This document shows positions 59,837 through 64,000 of a stretch of 64,000 bases of DNA, one piece after another. The stretch's first letter is position 1. Every line of letters starts with the position of its first letter. The position numbers and the translations under genes are program-made. Below the pieces are notes generated by a model. That model was not told the origin of the DNA. It made no database searches and saw only the letters and a program-made list of their open reading frames with translations. Source of the DNA: Pseudomonas sp. MTM4 (GTDB taxonomy: Bacteria > Pseudomonadota > Gammaproteobacteria > Pseudomonadales > Pseudomonadaceae); assembly GCF_019355055.1 (NCBI RefSeq), contig NZ_CP048411.1, positions 3,437,501-3,501,500 on the forward strand, given 5' to 3'.

Positions 59837-61606
59837 ATGAGTCAATATTGGATTAACATGTTGTTCGTGGGCGCATCCTTTCTCCTATATATAGGGATTG
59901 CGGTGTGGGCCCGAGCTGGGTCGACCAAAGAGTTCTATGTAGCTGGCGGTGGCGTCCATCCTGTAACAAACGGTATGGCGACAGCGGCTGACTGGATGTC
60001 TGCGGCTTCGTTCATCTCCATGGCGGGGATCATCGCTTCCGGTGGTTATGCCACTTCGGTCTACCTGATGGGTTGGACCGGTGGCTACGTGCTGCTGGCA
60101 ATGTTGCTGGCGCCCTATCTGCGCAAATTCGGCAAGTTCACCGTACCTGACTTCATCGGTGATCGCTTCTACAGCCGAGGCGCGCGCCTGGTCGCGGTTA
60201 TCTGCCTGATTCTGATCTCCGTCACTTATGTAATCGGCCAGATGTCCGGTGCTGGCGTGGCCTTCTCCCGCTTCCTCGAAGTGAGCAACTCCGCCGGTAT
60301 CTGGATTGCCGCTGCGATCGTGTTCGCCTATGCGGTATTCGGTGGCATGAAGGGCATTACTTATACCCAGGTGGCGCAGTACGTGGTGCTGATCATCGCG
60401 TACACCATTCCGGCCGTGTTCATTGCCATGCAACTGACTGGCAACCCGATCCCGATGTTCGGCATGTTCGGCACTCACGTCGAATCCGGTATGCCGCTGC
60501 TGGACAAGCTGGATACTGTCGTTCAGGACCTGGGCTTCGCTGCCTACACTGCTGATGTCGACAACAAGCTGAACATGTTCCTGTTCACCCTGTCGCTGAT
60601 GATCGGTACCGCTGGTCTGCCGCACGTCATCATCCGCTTCTTCACCGTACCGAAAGTAGCTGATGCTCGCTGGTCGGCTGGCTGGACGCTGATCTTCATC
60701 GCCCTCTTGTACCTGACTGCTCCGGCCGTTGCGTCCATGGCTCGTCTGAACCTTGTCGATACCATCTATCCGGAAGGCCCGCAGGCTGAAGCGATTCAGT
60801 ACGAAGCGCGTCCGGGCTGGATCCAGACGTGGGAACAAACCGGTCTGATCACTTGGGAAGACAAGAACAGCGATGGTCGTATCCAGATGTACAACGACAC
60901 CAACGCTACCTTCGCCCCCACTGCCCAAGAGCGTGGTTGGAACGGTAACGAGCTGGTCGTCAACAACGACATCATCGTGCTGGCCAACCCGGAAATCGCC
61001 AACCTGCCGGGCTGGGTTATCGGTCTGATCGCTGCGGGTGCCATCGCGGCAGCCTTGTCGACAGCTGCGGGCTTGCTGCTGGCAATCTCTTCTGCCATCA
61101 GTCACGACTTGATCAAGACGATCATCAATCCGAAGATCAGCGAGAAGAACGAGATGATGGCGGCGCGTCTATCCATGACCGCAGCAATCATCCTGGCTAC
61201 CTGGCTGGGGCTGAACCCGCCGGGCTTCGCGGCACAGGTGGTGGCGCTAGCGTTCGGTCTTGCTGCAGCGAGCCTGTTCCCAGCGCTGATGATGGGGATC
61301 TTCTCCAAGCGCGTGAACAGCAAGGGTGCCGTTGCTGGCATGCTGGTTGGTCTGGTGAGCACTAGCGTGTACATCTTCCTGTACCTGGGCTGGTTCTTCA
61401 TCCCAGGCACTGCGTCCATCGCCAACACGCCTGACAACTGGATATTCGGCATCTCTCCGCAGGCCTTCGGCGCCATCGGAGCGGTACTGAACTTCGCAGT
61501 TGCTTACGCTGTGTCTATGGCCACTGAGGCTCCGCCGCAGGAAATCCAGGATCTGGTGGAAAGCGTTCGTACTCCGAAAGGTGCTGGCGTTGCGCTTGAT
61601 CACTAA
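59837..61606 (+). CDS. Sodium:solute symporter family permease, VC_2705 type (acetate permease-like)
   Basis: A 589-residue member of the SSS family with about 13 hydrophobic helices. EFYVAGGGVHPVTNGMATAADWMSAASFISMAG near the N-terminus and GTAGLPHVIIRFFTV are signature segments of this group, which includes acetate and pyruvate carriers related to ActP. A long loop (about residues 300-380) is specific to the VC_2705 subfamily. It is translated six bases after its DUF4212 partner. Likely substrate is a short monocarboxylate such as acetate; inference from family only. Confidence 0.9.
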   Translation: MSQYWINMLFVGASFLLYIGIAVWARAGSTKEFYVAGGGVHPVTNGMATAADWMSAASFISMAGIIASGGYATSVYLMGWTGGYVLLAMLLAPYLRKFGKFTVPDFIGDRFYSRGARLVAVICLILISVTYVIGQMSGAGVAFSRFLEVSNSAGIWIAAAIVFAYAVFGGMKGITYTQVAQYVVLIIAYTIPAVFIAMQLTGNPIPMFGMFGTHVESGMPLLDKLDTVVQDLGFAAYTADVDNKLNMFLFTLSLMIGTAGLPHVIIRFFTVPKVADARWSAGWTLIFIALLYLTAPAVASMARLNLVDTIYPEGPQAEAIQYEARPGWIQTWEQTGLITWEDKNSDGRIQMYNDTNATFAPTAQERGWNGNELVVNNDIIVLANPEIANLPGWVIGLIAAGAIAAALSTAAGLLLAISSAISHDLIKTIINPKISEKNEMMAARLSMTAAIILATWLGLNPPGFAAQVVALAFGLAAASLFPALMMGIFSKRVNSKGAVAGMLVGLVSTSVYIFLYLGWFFIPGTASIANTPDNWIFGISPQAFGAIGAVLNFAVAYAVSMATEAPPQEIQDLVESVRTPKGAGVALDH

Positions 61607-61658
61607 GTAACAGTTCGACCAGAAGTTGGGTTTAGAATCTGGCCCATGGTTGAGATAT

Positions 61659-61693
61659 AAGTCGGGCTTCCATTTGGAAGCCCGACTTTTTTA
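61659..61693 (+). terminator. Intrinsic terminator after the symporter gene
   Basis: Perfect 13-base-pair stem (61659-61671 with 61676-61688) with a short loop and a TTTTT tail. It ends only 13 bases before the next start codon. Confidence 0.92.
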
Positions 61694-61705
61694 AGGAAGA
61701 TTCAT

Positions 61706-62227
61706 ATGATCTGGCATCTAATCGCTGCAATCGTCGCCGCAGTGGCGGGTGCGGGGGTCGCGCTGCTGCTGCGCAGCCTGACTCGTAAACGACTGCCGAA
61801 GTGGATCATCCCGGCGTTCGCCGGTCTGGGCATGCTCGGCTACACCATCCATTACGAATACACCTGGTTCGATACCAAGCAAGCGCGCCTGCCGCAGGGC
61901 TCCGTTGTGGTATCGAGTGAACAAGGCGAGATGTTCTGGCGCCCCTGGACCATCAAGTTTCCGATGCCACTGGTCTATACGGTGCTCGATGGCGCGAACG
62001 CGCAGATCGAAGAGACCAGCAAGGGGCCCGTCGCTCGTTTCACCCTGTATCGCTTTGAAAAGCATCATCTGATGTCCACGGTAAAAAGCGCGAATTACCA
62101 GGCGCTTTGCACCGAGAAGGTGATGTTCCGGCTGAACGAGGAAGGTCAGGCGAAGTTTGAAACCATGACCGAACTGGACGTGGCTGCGCCGCTTTACCAG
62201 GCCGTTTGCACAGCCGATCACTCTTGA
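61706..62227 (+). CDS. Hypothetical protein with N-terminal membrane segments
   Basis: A 173-residue protein with two N-terminal hydrophobic stretches (about residues 3-24 and 33-50) and a soluble C-terminal part with two cysteines. No domain recognised. The ATG follows AAGGAAG. A strong terminator ends 13 bases before the start, so expression depends on read-through from the symporter operon. A conserved hypothetical gene after this symporter type would fit a shared function, but that is only inference. Confidence 0.75.
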   Translation: MIWHLIAAIVAAVAGAGVALLLRSLTRKRLPKWIIPAFAGLGMLGYTIHYEYTWFDTKQARLPQGSVVVSSEQGEMFWRPWTIKFPMPLVYTVLDGANAQIEETSKGPVARFTLYRFEKHHLMSTVKSANYQALCTEKVMFRLNEEGQAKFETMTELDVAAPLYQAVCTADHS

Positions 62228-62262
62228 TCACTCCATGCCAGCAATGCCGCCTGCTATGGCGG

Positions 62263-62478
62263 TCAGGGCTGCTGGCGCCGGGGGATGATCCTTTCGCTAC
62301 CGGCTCGGCCTCCGCGGCCGGGTAGCAGGGGCCATAGCCCCAGTCCCGCCTGCGCGCCCAACCCGAGCCAGGCCAAGGTATCCCACCAGCCATCACCCAA
62401 CAGCGCGGCGAATAGTCCGGCCATACCGAGCAGGGCGATGAGGCTGGGCAGCAGGAAAGTCGATTGGCGCCAACTCAT
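62263..62478 (-). CDS. Small membrane protein of the iron-uptake operon
   Basis: A 71-residue protein with two hydrophobic helices (MSWRQSTFLLPSLIALLGM and WLGLGAQAGLGLWPLL) and a basic tail. Its ATG overlaps the stop of the PepSY gene (ATGA), so it is the third gene of the receptor-PepSY operon. Such small proteins are common after PepSY proteins in Pseudomonas siderophore loci. The upstream part of the open frame is excluded because it lies inside the PepSY coding region. Confidence 0.7.
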   Translation of the reverse strand: MSWRQSTFLLPSLIALLGMAGLFAALLGDGWWDTLAWLGLGAQAGLGLWPLLPGRGGRAGSERIIPRRQQP

Positions 62479-63596
62479 GCCATCACCTCGCGCGTCGTTG
62501 TCGCGCCGCGGCGTCGTACCCACCATAGGTAGAGCCCACTGCCGAGTACGATTATCGTCAGCACGTCCAGCACCGCCCAGAGAATCTGCATTGGACGTCC
62601 GCCGTAGTCGCCGAAGTGCAGCGGCGAGGACAGCGACAGCGCATCCATATACCAGGGGCGGCTGCCGGCAGCTGTGATGTCGAGCGTTTGCGCATCGATC
62701 AGCACCGGTGTGAGCAGATGCGAGGTCAAATGGCTACTGCCGTTCATGAACACCGTGTAATGATGCTCGCTGGAAAAACGCGTACCGGGAAATGCAATGA
62801 AATCCGGCTGCATGCCTGGTGCTGCCTGAGCGGCGATTTCCAGCAACTGACTGGCCGGTGCGCGTTCCGTCAACGGCGGGGCATCCCGGTAGGGCTCGAG
62901 CATCGCGCTCAGAGATTCGGCACGCCAAGCCTCGATCAGCAGGTCCGCACAGGCGCTGACCACGCCGGTGATGCCCACCACCAAGGCCCAACTGAGCGTG
63001 ACGACACCGATCAGGTTGTGCAGATCGAGCCAGCGCGTCCTGCTGGAACGGTCGTGGCGCACCTGAGCAAATTCCAGACGCCGCATAAAGGGCGCGTATA
63101 GCACCACGCCCGAAATGATCGCCACAATGAACATAATGCCCATGAAGGCCAGGAATAACTTGCCCGGTAATCCGGCGAACATGTCCACGTGCATGCGCAG
63201 AAAGAACATCATCAGGCCGCCATTGGCCGCAGGCATCTCCACCGCTTCTCCGGTGCGCGCATCGAGCATGAAGGTATAGGAGGAGTTTGGTTCGGTGCCG
63301 GCGGTCGCAGCGGTAATGGCCACGACGCCGTTAGGTTCGTCGGCTTCCCAGCCAAAGTACTGTACTACCTCGCCGGTCCGGTGCTGCTCGGCGGCACTGA
63401 CCAACTGCTGCAGATCCAGATGTGGGGTGTCGGCAGGCATCTCACGCAGCTCGGGCGCCTCGCCAAGCAGGTGCTCCAGCTCGTGGTGAAATATCAACGG
63501 TAGCCCGGTAATGGCAAGCATCAGCAGGAACAGTGTGCAGATCAGGCTGGTCCAGGTGTGGACGAAGGACCAGCGACGGATGGTGGTGGTTCGCAT
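62475..63596 (-). CDS. PepSY-associated transmembrane protein (FhuE/PiuB-like reductase family)
   Basis: A 373-residue inner-membrane protein. The N-terminal helix with RRWSFVHTWTSLICTLFLLMLAITGLPL, a periplasmic PepSY-type domain, and later helices with FFLRMHVDMFAGLPGKLFL and WLDLHNLIGVVTLSWALVVGITG give the usual four-helix layout with conserved histidines. Related proteins help release iron from ferric siderophores, probably by reduction. Its ATG overlaps the receptor stop codon (TAATG), which places it in one operon with the TonB-dependent receptor. Confidence 0.88.
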   Translation of the reverse strand: MRTTTIRRWSFVHTWTSLICTLFLLMLAITGLPLIFHHELEHLLGEAPELREMPADTPHLDLQQLVSAAEQHRTGEVVQYFGWEADEPNGVVAITAATAGTEPNSSYTFMLDARTGEAVEMPAANGGLMMFFLRMHVDMFAGLPGKLFLAFMGIMFIVAIISGVVLYAPFMRRLEFAQVRHDRSSRTRWLDLHNLIGVVTLSWALVVGITGVVSACADLLIEAWRAESLSAMLEPYRDAPPLTERAPASQLLEIAAQAAPGMQPDFIAFPGTRFSSEHHYTVFMNGSSHLTSHLLTPVLIDAQTLDITAAGSRPWYMDALSLSSPLHFGDYGGRPMQILWAVLDVLTIIVLGSGLYLWWVRRRGATTTREVMA

Positions 63597-64000
63597 TAGA
63601 ACTCCAGCTGCGCCGACAGCTTGAGCGTGCGTGGTGCTCCAAGGTAATGGCTGCTCAGCCAGTATTCCTCGTCGGTCAGGTTGCTCAGGTTGGCGCGCAG
63701 AGTCAGGGCACGCTCATCCCCCAAGGCCATGCGATAGCGACCGCCCAGGTCGAAAGTTGTGAATGAGGGAATGGTGTGGTCGTTGGCCTCGTCGGTGTAT
63801 TGCTTGCCCGTGTAGAAGGCGCCACCGGTGAGTGTCAGCCCGGGTACGCCGAATATTGCGTATTCGCCGTACAGCTTGGCCAGGTGCCGCGCCACGTCTA
63901 CCGGGCGGTTGCCGTCGTTGGCAGCGTTCGCCGCGCCTTCTACGACTGGATCGAGCAAAGTGACGCCGCCCACCAGCGTCAGTGCTGGGGTAACGTTGCC
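63596..64000 (-). CDS. TonB-dependent siderophore receptor, C-terminal part
   Basis: The last 134 residues of an outer-membrane receptor; the frame is open to the right edge, so the start is outside the window. The final beta-strands show the FDLGGRYRM pattern, the LRANLSNLTDEEYWLSS signature of TonB receptors and a terminal LKLSAQLEF ending in phenylalanine, as outer-membrane proteins require. GLTLTGGAFYTGKQYTDEAN fits the FhuE/FpvA-type siderophore receptors. The ligand cannot be told from this fragment. It starts the receptor-PepSY-small membrane protein operon. Confidence 0.9.
   Translation of the reverse strand, partial: GNVTPALTLVGGVTLLDPVVEGAANAANDGNRPVDVARHLAKLYGEYAIFGVPGLTLTGGAFYTGKQYTDEANDHTIPSFTTFDLGGRYRMALGDERALTLRANLSNLTDEEYWLSSHYLGAPRTLKLSAQLEF

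Overview
The window is a continuous piece of a high-GC Pseudomonas-type chromosome. Protein identities and gene order match Pseudomonas aeruginosa closely (pilGHIJK-chpABC, rsmE-bioA, cytochrome b561-yceI-RND pump-rhlE-metF-ahcY, metK-regulator-tkt-epd-pgk-fba, dbpA). The intergenic style and the patchwork of accessory genes would fit the P. stutzeri (Stutzerimonas) group. That genus-level guess is inference from memory, not a computed placement. I saw no rRNA, tRNA, CRISPR array, insertion sequence or prophage.

Layout. 0-13.1 kb: the Pil-Chp chemosensory operon that controls type IV pili (end of pilG, then pilH, pilI, pilJ, pilK, a 2383-residue chpA, chpB, chpC). 13.1-16.7 kb: rsmE, bioA, a cytochrome b561 and a YceI periplasmic protein. 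16.8-22.6 kb: a MexAB-OprM/TtgABC-type efflux operon whose promoter is embedded in a TtgR-type operator, although no repressor gene is next to it. 22.7-27.3 kb, minus strand: rhlE, metF and ahcY, the last preceded by an SAH riboswitch. 27.5-33.3 kb: small secreted proteins, a c'-type cytochrome lipoprotein, the DNA ligase LigB, a two-gene ABC-2 exporter and a DUF2780 protein. 33.3-35.9 kb: an orphan type VI secretion cargo, a PAAR-DUF2235 lipase-like effector with a DUF2931 lipoprotein, probably its immunity protein. 36.1-38.3 kb: metK and an ArsR-methyltransferase regulator with a perfect palindromic operator. 38.4-41.0 kb: an accessory module of a clavaminate-synthase-like Fe(II)/2-oxoglutarate amino-acid hydroxylase, a LysE exporter and a divergent LysR regulator, inserted between metK-regulator and tkt. 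41.0-47.4 kb: central carbon genes tkt, epd, pgk, fba with two small lipoproteins. 47.5-50.9 kb: a stand-alone receiver protein, a methyltransferase, DUF3509, hemerythrin and small lipoproteins. 50.9-58.9 kb: HI0933-type flavoprotein, a periplasmic solute-binding protein, a YccS-type membrane protein, a Tat-exported PhoX-family protein, dbpA and a retropepsin-like zinc-protease-family protein. 58.9-62.2 kb: an AT-rich gap, then a two-subunit sodium:solute symporter and a hypothetical gene. 62.2-64 kb: small membrane protein, PepSY protein and the C-terminal end of a TonB-dependent receptor.

How the genes work together. ahcY, metF and metK are three steps of the activated-methyl cycle. In this window they lie in two loci that appear to sense S-adenosylhomocysteine by different means, a riboswitch and a SahR-like repressor. 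The hydroxylase-LysE-LysR set reads as a self-contained make-and-export unit for a modified amino acid and is the best candidate for undescribed biology. The efflux operon that has lost its neighbouring repressor and the orphan effector-immunity pair are the next most interesting items.
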